Numbered from the stretch's first letter, positions 6,941 to 14,710 are shown. The stretch is 27,021 nt of DNA from Streptomyces sp. NRRL F-5122 (GCF_001507435.1 NZ_LMWH01000287.1:1-27021); one strand, 5' to 3'. The notes: generated from the sequence alone by a model not told the origin. Translations and numbers: made by a program.

Positions 6941-7978
6941 TCACTCCTGGAAGCCGGTGAGTGTGGTCTTGCCGATGGTGGTGCCCGATTCCTGGAGGCG
7001 GTGCGCCTCGCGCAGGGAGGCGGCGTTGATGGGGCCGAGGTCGCGCGTGGCGGTGGTGCTCAGGATGCCGACGTCGGCCAGGCGCGCGACCTGCGTGAGG
7101 ATGTGGTGCTGCATCGCCTGGTCCGCCGTCTGGAACATGGAACGGGTGTACATGAACTCCCAGTGGAAGGAGATGCTTTTCGGCTTGAGCGCGCCGATGG
7201 GCAGGGAGTCGAAATCGTCGGTGGCGACGATGTGACCGAAGGGGTTGAGCACGTCGGTGTACGCGGCCAGATTGCGGTCGGTGCCGGCCGTGGAGAAGAC
7301 GTAGTCGACACCGCTGGGTGCCACCTTGGCGAGTTGCGGGGCAAGCGGCTTGTGATGGTCGACGATGTACTGGGAGCCCATCCGCCGGGCGAACTCCGAG
7401 GTCTCGGGGCGGGATGCCGTTCCGATCACGGTCAGGCTGGTCAGGGCGCGGGCCAGCTGTGCGGTCATGGAGCCGACGCCGCCCGCGGCCGCGGTAAGCA
7501 GTAGAGCACCGGTCTGTTCAAGGGCGCCGATACGCAACCCGAGGCGTTCGAAGAGGCCCTCCCATGCGGTGAGCGCGGTCAGCGGGAGCGCTGCGGCCTC
7601 GGTGAAGGAGAGAGTGCCCGGCTTGCGCGCGACCAGCCGCTCATCCACCGCGTGGTAGCGAGAGTTGGCGCCGGGCCGGTCGAGGGCCCCGGCGTAGTAG
7701 ACCTCGTCGCCGACGGAGAACAACTCACCGTCGGTACCGACCGCGACGACGACCCCGGCCGCATCCCAGCCGAGCACGCGGGGCTCACCACCCGGGTCGG
7801 CGGTCTGACGCATCTTGTAGTCCACCGGGTTGACGGCGATCGCCTCGACGCGGACCAGGACGTCCCGGGGGCCGGGCTGGGGTACAGGCAGCTCGATGTC
7901 GATGAGGCTCTCGGGGTCGTCGATCGGGAGGCTGCTGCGGTAGGCGACAGCCGGCATGGTCCTCGCTGTCTCATTCAT
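6941..7978 (-). CDS. zinc-type alcohol dehydrogenase family / quinone oxidoreductase-like protein (MDR superfamily)
   Basis: The 345-residue product begins MNETARTMPAVAYRSSLP. The frame is open further upstream, but the ATG at 7978 carries AAGGAGATCG and fits the family. The N-terminal catalytic domain contains VEAIAVNPVDYKMRQ (about 45-59) and LGWDAAGVVVAVG (69-81). The Rossmann domain starts with the NADPH-binding stretch TAAAGGVGSMTAQLA (about 162-176). This matches the TIGR02817 'zinc-binding alcohol dehydrogenase family', most of which in fact lack the zinc ligands and reduce quinones or enals with NADPH. It is likely cytosolic and full length. It is transcribed divergently from the MRJP-like gene at 8457, with 478 bases between. 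Confidence 0.9.
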   Translation of the reverse strand: MNETARTMPAVAYRSSLPIDDPESLIDIELPVPQPGPRDVLVRVEAIAVNPVDYKMRQTADPGGEPRVLGWDAAGVVVAVGTDGELFSVGDEVYYAGALDRPGANSRYHAVDERLVARKPGTLSFTEAAALPLTALTAWEGLFERLGLRIGALEQTGALLLTAAAGGVGSMTAQLARALTSLTVIGTASRPETSEFARRMGSQYIVDHHKPLAPQLAKVAPSGVDYVFSTAGTDRNLAAYTDVLNPFGHIVATDDFDSLPIGALKPKSISFHWEFMYTRSMFQTADQAMQHHILTQVARLADVGILSTTATRDLGPINAASLREAHRLQESGTTIGKTTLTGFQE

Positions 7979-8456
7979 CGCGATCTCCTTGATGCGGTGT
8001 GTCGAGAGACGGTGATCCCGGCCGGGACCGGCACCGCCGAACGCACTCGGCCTGTGACTGAGAGCGCCTGTCACCACCGCTCGTTCCGGCTTTCCCGCGC
8101 GTCATCGCAACTCTTTTCCTGGCAGGCCTCACTTGGCCGACTGCGAAGAGATGCAGCAGGACGCGGGGGATTCGCACGGTGAACGAAGTGCAGCGCTACG
8201 GGATTCAAGTTGTCACCCCTCCTTGTTCGGCGACCTTACCGATACGAGGGGCGCGCGAACGATCACATCCGTGGTGTTTCACTCTTTGTCATCGTCCGAT
8301 TTGCCGGTCGGTTGCAGGTGGGATATCTGTTTGTGGACGGCGGATCTCTTCGTATGCAGCCCTTTGACGGCTGACGTGTGGGACTTGCTGGCCGGATTTC
8401 GCCCGACGTCCGTACGTCAAGGTGTCCCCCCTCGTCTCGAAGGAAGTCCCAGCACC
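7979..8456. other. divergent intergenic region of 478 bases
   Basis: This region holds the upstream sequences of the dehydrogenase (minus) and of the MRJP-like gene (plus). Plus-strand frames run through it without a good start. An interrupted repeat GTGAC...GTCAC (8054-8058 and 8070-8074) and a TTGACG at about 8364 could be regulatory, but no -10/-35 pair with proper spacing was found. No gene is supported. Confidence 0.35.
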
Positions 8457-9656
8457 ATGTCTGATGCCATATCGCGGGCGAGCGGTTCGCACAGCACGCC
8501 CAGTCGACGCGCGATCGTCTCCCTCCCCGCAGTGGTCGGCCTGTCCCTGGCGATCAGTGCGCCGCAGGCAAGGGCGGCCCAACAGCGGGATCGGGTCGAG
8601 CCCGGTGTCGAGTTGGAACAGGTGGCCACCTTTGATGGCGCCATGCCCACGGGTGTCACCATCTCTCGGTCCGGCCGCATCTTCGTGAACTTCCCACGCT
8701 GGGGCGACAACGTACCTTTCTCGGTCGCCGAGATTCGTGACGGCGTTGCTGTCGCCTACCCGAACGCCGCTGTGAACCAGGCGGACCTGAGCGACCCGGC
8801 GGGTCACTTTCTCGGGGTGCAGAGCGTTGTCGTCGACGCTGCCGAGCGCCTCTGGGTCGTCGACACCGGGCGGGTCGAATGGGCGGATGCCCCAGATGGC
8901 GGACCAAAAATCGTGGCCATCGACCTGAAGACGAATAGAGTGGTGAGGACTATTGTCTTCCCGCGAGACATTGCGGGGCCTCGCAGTTTCGTCAATGACG
9001 TGCGTTTTGATCTCCGCCGCGGCTACGCGTACCTGACCGATGCCACGCCGGACCGTCCGAACGGGTTGATAGTCGTTCACCTGGAGAGCGGGGTGTCGTG
9101 GCGTCGCCTGGACGATGTACCGGCCACGCTCCCGGAGCCCGACTTCGTCCCCGTGATCGACGGCGTGCCGTTCCTCAACAAGCCGGGTAAGGAACCGGGA
9201 ACCCCGGTGGGCATCGGGGTCGACGGCATCGCGCTCTCCCCGGACGGAACGTGGCTGTACTTCTGTCCTCTGTCCAGCCGGAAGCTGTACGCGATCCGCA
9301 CCAACGACCTTGTGAAACGGCGCACTTCGTCCAAGCGGGATGGGCTGTCGGTACACGACCTCGGGACAAAGGGCATGTCGGACGGCCTGGAAATGGACCA
9401 GTCGGGCCGCGTGTACGGCGGTGACATCGAGCGCCGCGCCATCGTGCGGCGGGATCGTGATGGCGCATTTCGAACGGTGGTCCAGGACGATCGATTGCTG
9501 TGGCCGGACACCCTCTCCGTGGGCTACGACCGAAACCTCTATGTGGTGGCCAACCAGCTCAATCGCCAAGCGGCCTACAACAGCGGCCGAGACCTGCGTC
9601 GCAAGCCGTACGTCCTGTACCGCGTGCCGATAGGCAGTGGCCCTGCCAGGCGCTGA
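8457..9656 (+). CDS. secreted major royal jelly protein (yellow family)-like beta-propeller protein
   Basis: The 399-residue product has an export signal: twin arginines at 17-18 (TPSRRAIVS), a hydrophobic core (LPAVVGLSLAIS) and a signal peptidase-type site near residue 40 (PQARA/AQQ). A Tat route is possible. The mature part carries the MRJP/yellow blocks: FDGAMPTGVTISRSGRIFVN near 54-73, FLGVQSVVVDAAERLWVVDTG near 118-138, FVNDVRFDLRRGYAYLTDA near 178-196 and GVDGIALSPDGTWLYFCPLS near 248-267. Such proteins form a six-bladed propeller related to gluconolactonase/SMP-30; bacterial members are of unknown substrate and are often annotated as L-dopachrome tautomerase-related. AAGGAAG precedes the ATG at a slightly long distance, and the upstream frame is open, but the signal peptide favours this start. 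It appears monocistronic. Confidence 0.88.
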   Translation: MSDAISRASGSHSTPSRRAIVSLPAVVGLSLAISAPQARAAQQRDRVEPGVELEQVATFDGAMPTGVTISRSGRIFVNFPRWGDNVPFSVAEIRDGVAVAYPNAAVNQADLSDPAGHFLGVQSVVVDAAERLWVVDTGRVEWADAPDGGPKIVAIDLKTNRVVRTIVFPRDIAGPRSFVNDVRFDLRRGYAYLTDATPDRPNGLIVVHLESGVSWRRLDDVPATLPEPDFVPVIDGVPFLNKPGKEPGTPVGIGVDGIALSPDGTWLYFCPLSSRKLYAIRTNDLVKRRTSSKRDGLSVHDLGTKGMSDGLEMDQSGRVYGGDIERRAIVRRDRDGAFRTVVQDDRLLWPDTLSVGYDRNLYVVANQLNRQAAYNSGRDLRRKPYVLYRVPIGSGPARR

Positions 9657-9812
9657 ATTCACCACGAGCAGAGCCGGATACCTCCTCGCGTGCGTTTCCT
9701 CGAGCCCACCACGTGGACACGGCGTGCGTCGGTGTCCGGAGCGTACGGGCGTCGACGACAGCGGCTCGTGGGTGAGCGATGAGTTCGGACAGCGGATCGG
9801 GTCTGCCTTGGC

Positions 9813-10427
9813 ATGACTCGAATCATCGCCGACATCTCGGTCTCCCTCGACGGCTTCGTCACCGGGCCGGACCCCGGACCGCACAGCGGGCTGGGGTCGG
9901 GCGGCGAGGCCCTGCACACCTGGGCGTTCTCCGACGACCCGGACGACCGCAGGGTTCTGCGTGAGGCGACGGCCCGCTCGGGAGCCGTCGTCCTCGGCCG
10001 CCGGCTCTTCGACCTGGTCGACGGGCCGAACGGCTGGGACGACACGACCGGATACGGTGCCCGCGAGGTCGGCAAGCCGGCCTTCATTGTCGTGACGACA
10101 TCACCGCCGGAGTCGGTGCGGCTCACCGACCTCGACTGGACGTTCGTCACCACCGGCCTGCCCGACGCCATCGCCACCGCGCGCCGGCGCGCCGCGGCGG
10201 CCTCGTCGGACAGCGGCAAGGAACTCGACGTCGTCCTCATGGGCGGCGGCGCCACGGTCGGCTCGGCACTGGACGCCGGACTGGTCGACGGTCTGACGCT
10301 GCACCTGGCGCCCGTAGTGCTGGGCGGCGGGACGCCACTGTTCACCGGAGGAACCCGCCGCACGCTGGTGCAGCGGAGCGTGACCTCGACATCGACCGCG
10401 ACGCACCTTACCTACGACGTCCTCTGA
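9813..10427 (+). CDS. dihydrofolate reductase family protein (RibD C-terminal domain)
   Basis: The 204-residue product starts MTRIIADISVSLDGFVTGPD, the characteristic first strand and loop of RibD_C/DHFR-like proteins. SGAVVLGRRLFDLVDGPNGW (about 55-74) and VVLMGGGATVGSALDAGLVD (about 145-164) give the second substrate/NADPH segment and the Gly-rich cofactor loop. LTLHLAPVVLGGGTPLF (about 167-183) is the conserved C-terminal strand pair. Family members are NADPH-dependent reductases related to bacterial DHFR and RibD; the substrate here is unknown. No strong Shine-Dalgarno is seen before the ATG. It converges with the DUF4177 gene, with a perfect palindrome between. A second, distinct member of the family lies at 13587. 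Confidence 0.9.
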   Translation: MTRIIADISVSLDGFVTGPDPGPHSGLGSGGEALHTWAFSDDPDDRRVLREATARSGAVVLGRRLFDLVDGPNGWDDTTGYGAREVGKPAFIVVTTSPPESVRLTDLDWTFVTTGLPDAIATARRRAAAASSDSGKELDVVLMGGGATVGSALDAGLVDGLTLHLAPVVLGGGTPLFTGGTRRTLVQRSVTSTSTATHLTYDVL

Positions 10428-10677
10428 CGAGTTGGCGGCTCAACGCGCCCGGATCGGCCTACTGCGAGTGCGAGACGGGGGCAGTTCCGCGAACGTGCGC
10501 CGAACTCCTGGCGATGGGTGTGGCGTTGGACGCCCAGTGTGCGAGCCGCACAGCGGCACACACCAATGCCGAGCACGCCGTCGATGCCACACGGCAGGAG
10601 CCGACCGACACGGCCATGATGGCTGGGTGCGGTCAGTCCGCCGGTCTCACGGCAGCTGTTGCTCATTGGTGTTGCAA

Positions 10678-10725
10678 GCGTCCCGGGTCCCGGGTCCCGG
10701 CGCCGGGACCCGGGACCCGGGACGC
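10678..10725. terminator. perfect 48-bp palindrome, probable bidirectional terminator
   Basis: The 48 bases from GCGTCCCGGG at 10678 to CCCGGGACGC at 10725 are a perfect inverted repeat centred on GGCGCC at 10699-10704, with no mismatch and no spacer. Each arm is built of tandem TCCCGGG heptamers. The palindrome lies between the convergent RibD-type gene (ends 10427) and DUF4177 gene (ends 10793). A transcript from either side would fold into an extremely stable hairpin. There is no U-tract, which is common in streptomycete terminators. Confidence 0.65.
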
Positions 10726-10792
10726 CAAGCACAACCGTGTCATCAAGCACCGGCGCGGCGGCAGCGCTCCGGGACGGCGAAGGACTGCAACG

Positions 10793-11008
10793 TTACTGGC
10801 GCGGCCGTTCGAAGGTGAGCAGCAGGCCCTCGACCGCGCCCGGGCCGATGCGGCCCTTGACGTCGGCGGACGTTATGGCCTTCAGCCCCCAGCCGTCCTC
10901 GGCGTGCTTGTTGAGCACCTTCTCCAACTTGTCGCTGTCCAGGGCATCGCCGATCAGCGACTCCCGAAAGGTGACGACCTTGTACTCGTACGCGTAGGGC
11001 TGGCTCAT
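10793..11008 (-). CDS. DUF4177 domain-containing protein
   Basis: The 71-residue product begins MSQPYAYEYKVVTFRES and continues with DKLEKVLNKHAEDGWGLKAI and a final strand GAVEGLLLTFERP. This is the whole of the DUF4177 fold: a short beta strand starting 'YEYKVV', a helix ending in 'GWxL', then two strands. The family is widespread in actinomycetes and of unknown function, probably cytosolic. The start at 11008 is preceded by CAGGAGAACCCC, a slightly distant RBS. An in-frame ATG 17 codons upstream is less likely by family length. Confidence 0.85.
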   Translation of the reverse strand: MSQPYAYEYKVVTFRESLIGDALDSDKLEKVLNKHAEDGWGLKAITSADVKGRIGPGAVEGLLLTFERPRQ

Positions 11009-11352
11009 GGCTACGGGGTTCTCCTGCAGGTCGGTGCTGCGATTGCCGGAGCCAGTCAATCATCGTTCGGCTTTGAACGGGCCCCGAGGTGCCAACAGGC
11101 GGCAAGCGCAGCCCGCTTCGTTCTGTCCTGTTCAGCGACGGGCAGCGCACCGGGCCATTGCCTGGTCACGTCTGCCGCCCGAAGTGCCGGGCTTTGGCGG
11201 CACGGTAGGAAGACGTCCGCGGGGCGACCCAACTCCTGTGCCATGCCCGTGGGCAGTCCGGCGAGCCGACGTCCCTCGAGGAGGACGAGTGCGCGAGCGG
11301 CGCGTGCCCCCTGGAAAGCCGACCGCGCCTCCTGGACGGTCCGTATACATGG
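11009..11352. other. intergenic region, no supported gene
   Basis: Upstream region of the DUF4177 gene. A long minus-strand frame crosses it, and one short stretch (VLLEGRRLAGLPTGMAQELG) faintly recalls the N-terminal part of PhzF-type epimerases. Without a start, RBS or further conserved blocks I do not call a gene; at best it is a decayed remnant. Confidence 0.3.
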
Positions 11353-11381
11353 GGGCCGCACCCGGGTGCCGGGTGCGGCCC
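11353..11381. terminator. 13-bp perfect hairpin, terminator-like
   Basis: GGGCCGCACCCGG at 11353-11365 pairs perfectly with CCGGGTGCGGCCC at 11369-11381, leaving a GTG loop. It lies on the 3' side of the minus-strand 64-aa gene (stop at 11574) and upstream of the DUF4177 gene, so it probably ends the former's transcript. No U-tract follows on either strand. Confidence 0.5.
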
Positions 11382-11573
11382 TGACGCGTTCCTGTCTCAA
11401 GCTGTACCCGGCCAACTTCAGGAAGGAATAAAGGCCGTCGTGATGCGGGGGGTTACCTGCACGGTCCGACGCGGCGTGGTGTGCCGTGGTGGGCAAGGAC
11501 GGAATCCGTCGGGCGACGAACTCGGCGGCCTTGTGCCAAACCGATTCGCAGGTGGTTGCGGATGGGACTCGGC

Positions 11574-11768
11574 TCAGAGGCCCAGGTCGGCGGCGAAGCA
11601 GGAGAAGGACGTCCATGACCCTTCGGGGTTGTAGGCGTCCCTTGCCGGGTCGTGCAGCGTGACCGGCTCCTCCTGAACCATGTCCTCGTAGCGGATGCGC
11701 TCGGGCAGCTTGCCGAACCGTGCGTGCCGGGCCGCCGCAGCGCTGTCCATCATGCTCTGACCTTCCAT
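11574..11768 (-). CDS. small conserved hypothetical protein (64 aa)
   Basis: The ATG at 11768 follows an excellent ribosome binding site (AAGGAGGCTGGCC). The product is polar and soluble: MEGQSMMDSAAAARHARFGK, then LPERIRYEDMVQEEP, ending AYNPEGSWTSFSCFAADLGL. The 'ARHARFGxLPERI' and 'DAYNPE' pattern resembles small streptomycete proteins of unknown function I have seen, but I cannot name a family. No cysteine motif or membrane segment is present. It stands alone on the minus strand, with a cluster of GAGTC motifs upstream and a hairpin about 190 bases downstream. Confidence 0.65.
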   Translation of the reverse strand: MEGQSMMDSAAAARHARFGKLPERIRYEDMVQEEPVTLHDPARDAYNPEGSWTSFSCFAADLGL

Positions 11769-11780
11769 GGCCAGCCTCCT

Positions 11781-11847
11781 TCGAGTCCCATTGGCGGAAA
11801 TCGAGTCCCTCTACTTCCGCGAGTGTCAGACTCGCACCGAATGAGTC
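11781..11847. promoter_or_regulatory. cluster of GAGTC motifs and an inverted repeat upstream of the 64-aa gene
   Basis: TCGAGTCCC occurs twice, at 11781-11789 and 11801-11809, exactly 20 bases apart. It is followed by the perfect inverted repeat GCGAGT-GTCAG-ACTCGC (11819-11835) and another GAGTC at 11843-11847. The cluster covers the upstream region of the minus-strand gene starting at 11768 and could bind a regulator on one face of the helix. No -10/-35 pair was assigned. Confidence 0.35.
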
Positions 11848-12415
11848 ACCAGTCAAGGCGGTGACGATGCCTATCGACCGCAGAAAGTGTGTAGTGGTGC
11901 GAGCATCTTGTCTCCGCTCTAACAGGTGACACAACATAGAGCTCTGTCGGGAAAGTCACGCATCACCTGATGGGGAGCTGGTCAAGGGGCGGTGGCGGCG
12001 ACCGTGACCGGTCGGAGGCCGACGTTTCCGCCGACGGGTCGCACTGCGGACTCGGTTCGCGCGAGGTGAGTGTCGGCGGGTGAGTGGTGTGCTGTGGCGG
12101 GACGAGGGCCGACTCCGCCCTCCTTGTTCGGCGTTGTGGTCCGGTGCCTCCAGCCGGCCTCCTTGCCTGTTTCGGTGGGAGGGTCTGGCCCCCGCCCGGG
12201 CGAACGAGCGAAGGGCGCCACAACCAGGGAGGGGCGCCTCGGAGCGGCACCGTGCCACTCCTGTGAGTGTGCAAGGGGGAGCGGACGGCTGAACGAGGCG
12301 ATCGCCGGAGACGACCTCCACGCCTCCCTGCTCCCCGGACAGCAGCGTGATGTCGGCGGTGAAGCCGGCCTGCGCACTGTCCCAAAGCCGGCAACGATCG
12401 CCGGCCATACAGCCC
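11848..12415. other. intergenic region, no supported gene
   Basis: Several overlapping frames cross this stretch on both strands. They are arginine/proline-rich, lack ribosome binding sites and match no family. A minus-strand segment near 12300-12400 (SAQAGFTADITLLSGEQGGV) reads somewhat like protein but has no supported start. It may be old, decayed sequence. Confidence 0.3.
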
Positions 12416-12440
12416 CGGGGGCGACACTGTGCGGCCCCCG
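12416..12440. terminator. GC-rich stem-loop after the alpha/beta hydrolase gene
   Basis: CGGGGGC at 12416-12422 pairs with GCCCCCG at 12434-12440 around an 11-base loop. It lies about 25 bases past the stop codon of the minus-strand hydrolase gene (12465), a normal place for its terminator. No U-tract is present. Confidence 0.45.
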
Positions 12441-12464
12441 CCGCAACCTCCCCGGACAGAGCAC

Positions 12465-13298
12465 CTATGCGTGGAGGACCTTGCGAAGGGATTCGGCGAA
12501 CTCGGTCGGGTGCGTCGTCAGGCCGATGTGGCTGCCTGGGAAGTGCAGGAGGTCGGTACCCAGGTGCCCGGCCAGGCCGGCGGTCGCAGGATAGGGCAGT
12601 TCGCCCCGCGAGTCCTGCCCTCCGGCAAGCGTGAGCCGGTCCGACAGTGCCTTGAGTCGGTGGAGGTCGGGGGCGTAGGACATGAAACAGGGCACGATGC
12701 GCGCTACGAAGTAGGGCAGGTTGGCCATGGTCTGCGCGGCACGCGCCGCTGCTCGCGGCGGAAGCTCGATCTCGGGCTTCGGTGCGGACTCGTCGTCCCC
12801 TCTCAGGCCCGCGGCGAACACGGTCATCGCCGGCATGAGCCCGTGTGCTCGGAAGGTTTCCTGTATGTGTGCGAGAAGCGCGCGGTGGTCGGCGGCGTCC
12901 GGGAGGACCTCCACAACTGGTGGCTCGTGTGCAACGACGCGGGCGACGCGCTCGGGGTGCGCGGTGAGCAGGTGCAGAGCGACGATCGCACCCGAGCTGG
13001 CGCCGAACACCCGGGCGGGCTCATCGGGCGACAGCAGCTCGATGATTCGGAAGGCGTCTTCAGCGTGTTCCGCCACTGTCTGCTCGGACTCGGGTTCGTC
13101 CAGCGTGCTGCGCGACATTCCCCGTGGGTCATAGGCCGCGACGGTGTACTCGGCGGCCAGGCTGTCGACGATGTCCTCGAAGGAGGCCGCGCCGCCCGTC
13201 CCTCCGGGGATCAGCAGCAGGAGCGGGCCTTGGCCACGCACTTCGTAGTGCAGGGTTGCACCGTTCACGCGCAGACTGCCGACGGTCGGATCGGTCAT
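12465..13298 (-). CDS. alpha/beta fold hydrolase
   Basis: The 277-residue product starts MTDPTVGSLRVNGATLHYEV at an ATG preceded by AAGGAGACGCAGC. It has the oxyanion-hole loop (LLLIPGGTGGAASF, about 27-40), the YDPRGMSRS turn (56-64) and the nucleophile elbow GASSG at 99-103, with Ser101 as nucleophile. The probable catalytic His is at about 257 (FPGSHIGLTTHP). Similar proteins are annotated as alpha/beta hydrolases of the haloperoxidase/proline iminopeptidase type; the substrate is unknown. There is no signal peptide. It diverges from a RibD-type reductase gene with 288 bases between, which contain a CTAG-rich inverted repeat. Full length and intact. Confidence 0.92.
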   Translation of the reverse strand: MTDPTVGSLRVNGATLHYEVRGQGPLLLLIPGGTGGAASFEDIVDSLAAEYTVAAYDPRGMSRSTLDEPESEQTVAEHAEDAFRIIELLSPDEPARVFGASSGAIVALHLLTAHPERVARVVAHEPPVVEVLPDAADHRALLAHIQETFRAHGLMPAMTVFAAGLRGDDESAPKPEIELPPRAAARAAQTMANLPYFVARIVPCFMSYAPDLHRLKALSDRLTLAGGQDSRGELPYPATAGLAGHLGTDLLHFPGSHIGLTTHPTEFAESLRKVLHA

Positions 13299-13466
13299 GC
13301 TGCGTCTCCTTCTCAGGACGGAGGTCAGTGCTCCATGAGGCTGTGCAGAGTGCCGAGGGTGCGGACCTTGCGGTGACCGCTCGCGGGTGAACCCGTCGGC
13401 TCGGCGTCCGCGATCGTCACCCGCCTTCCCGCCGACCCGGCCCTCTCCATGTGTCCTCGCCACCTT

Positions 13467-13501
13467 CCTAGGTGCTCTAGGAAAAACCTAGAGGCCCTAG
13501 G
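13467..13501. promoter_or_regulatory. CTAG-rich inverted repeat in a divergent promoter region
   Basis: The left arm CCTAGGTGCTCTAGG (13467-13481) and the right arm CCTAGAGGCCCTAGG (13487-13501) are complementary at 13 of 15 positions, with an AAAAA loop. Each arm contains two CTAG tetramers, so four CTAGs fall within 35 bases in a GC-rich genome where CTAG is usually rare. It lies between the divergent hydrolase (start 13298) and reductase (start 13587) genes. It could be a double operator or a hairpin in the leader of either transcript. Confidence 0.5.
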
Positions 13502-13586
13502 GAAAAATCTCCAGCCAGCTGGACGCAGCGATGACTTTTCCAAGCCCGGAGAGTCTCGTCACTGTCGTCGACCATGGGAGAACCGC

Positions 13587-14231
13587 GTGACACAGCTACT
13601 GAGGGTGCAGAACTTCAATGTCTCGAGTGATGGAATCGGCGCCGGTGAGCATCAGAGCCTTGAGAGGCCCTTCGGCCACGTCGACCCTGGAAGGCTCTTC
13701 GCCTGGGCCGGTGCCACGGCGAGTTGGCCCATGCGCACCGATCCCGGCGGGAGCCGAGGCCTCGACGACTACTTCACACGGGACTACGCACGCAACATCG
13801 GTGCCGAGATCATGGGCCGCAACAAGTTCGGGCCCCAGCGCGGGCCCTGGAACGATCACGAGTGGCGAGGCTGGTGGGGGAACGAGCCTCCGTTCCGTAC
13901 CCCGGTGTTCGTCATGACCCACCACAAGCGTCCTTCGTTCACGCTCTCCGACACCACTTTCCACTTCGTCGACGGTGACCCGGCCATCGTCCTCGAGCAG
14001 GCGCGGGAGGCGGCCCGGGGCAAGGACGTCCGTCTCGGTGGCGGCGTCACCACCGTCCGGCAGTTCCTCGACGCGGACCTCGTCGACACCATGCATGTGG
14101 CGGTCTCGCCGGTGAAGCTGGGATCCGGACTGCGGCTCTGGGATTCCCCCGACGAGCTCCTCGACCGGTTCAATCTCGAGGTCGTGCCCAGCCCGAGCGG
14201 CGTGAGCCACCACTTGTTCTGGCGAAAGTGA
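13587..14231 (+). CDS. dihydrofolate reductase family protein (RibD C-terminal domain), second copy
   Basis: The product starts at GTG 13587, preceded by GGGAG with a 6-base spacer, and has 214 residues (VTQLLRVQNFNVSSDGIGAG). The first strand and loop (NFNVSSDGIG) replace the usual 'SLDGxV'. NIGAEIMGRNKFGPQRGPW (about 70-88), TPVFVMTHHKRPSF (about 109-122), DVRLGGGVTTVRQFLDADLV (about 151-170) and HVAVSPVKLGSGLRLW (about 175-190) complete the RibD_C fold, with the Gly-rich NADPH loop intact. Streptomyces genomes carry several such reductases of unknown substrate. This one is clearly diverged from the copy at 9813. It is divergent from the alpha/beta hydrolase, with which it may share regulation. 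Confidence 0.9.
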   Translation: MTQLLRVQNFNVSSDGIGAGEHQSLERPFGHVDPGRLFAWAGATASWPMRTDPGGSRGLDDYFTRDYARNIGAEIMGRNKFGPQRGPWNDHEWRGWWGNEPPFRTPVFVMTHHKRPSFTLSDTTFHFVDGDPAIVLEQAREAARGKDVRLGGGVTTVRQFLDADLVDTMHVAVSPVKLGSGLRLWDSPDELLDRFNLEVVPSPSGVSHHLFWRK

Positions 14232-14710
14232 GCTGACGGACCACTCTCGCCTCGGCGCCTCGTACCCGGGAGGGACACGGTCGGCCGCTCCGGCGGTGCC
14301 TGCTCGTTGTCCAGATACGGCAGACGTGGTTGAGCGAGTGACGGCGGACCGTTCGTGAAGGCGGTTCAAGCGTGGGTGCTCGGCCACGGAGGTTGGTCTT
14401 TCGGATACGCCCGTTCACGCCTGGCGGTAATTGCCGCCAGGCTTCCGCGGCCGTGCCGGCAGACGGTCCACCGCCGCTCCGTCCGGTGGAGCCGGCCCTG
14501 GTTGGGCACGGCTCCACCGGGCCGTCCTCGATGAGCTGGGCGACCGGCGGGTCGGTCCGCCCCACCGGACCGTCGAGTGCACGCTCCGCTGTCTCGTGGG
14601 CGCGCTCGCCACCGACGCCGCACCGCCGGCCACGAGCGCTCCCACGAGCACTTCCTCGCTGTCGCCGGCAGTTCGCGGCCCTCGTCCGCCGGCGCTCGCG
14701 CCCTCGTTCG
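14232..14710. other. intergenic region between convergent genes
   Basis: No intact gene is seen in these 479 bases. A plus-strand stretch near 14505-14550 reads WARLHRAVLDELGDRR, which resembles the 'LHRAVLDELG' block of IS5-type transposases, but flanking conserved blocks are absent. It may be a heavily decayed transposase or chance. A palindromic hairpin at 14419-14442 is listed separately. Confidence 0.3.
14419..14442. terminator. 24-base near-perfect palindrome, possible bidirectional terminator
   Basis: GCCTGGCGG at 14419-14427 pairs with CCGCCAGGC at 14434-14442; the loop TAATTG can close one further wobble pair. It lies between the convergent RibD-type reductase (ends 14231) and aldo/keto reductase (ends 14711). 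No U-tract follows on either side. Confidence 0.4.

Noticed and set aside
8289..9917. 542-residue minus-strand ORF
   Set aside because: It is antisense to the MRJP-like and RibD-type genes, whose products are clearly recognisable.
11056..11937. 293-residue minus-strand ORF
   Set aside because: It overlaps the well-supported 64-aa gene in another frame and has no coherent domain; only one short piece looks PhzF-like.
13325..13543. 72-residue minus-strand ORF in the divergent promoter region
   Set aside because: It has no RBS or family match, and it contains the CTAG-rich repeat, which better explains the conservation-like structure.
14505..14560. LHRAVLDELG-like stretch as an IS5 transposase gene
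   Set aside because: Only one block is visible; without neighbouring conserved motifs it is not enough to call a transposase remnant.
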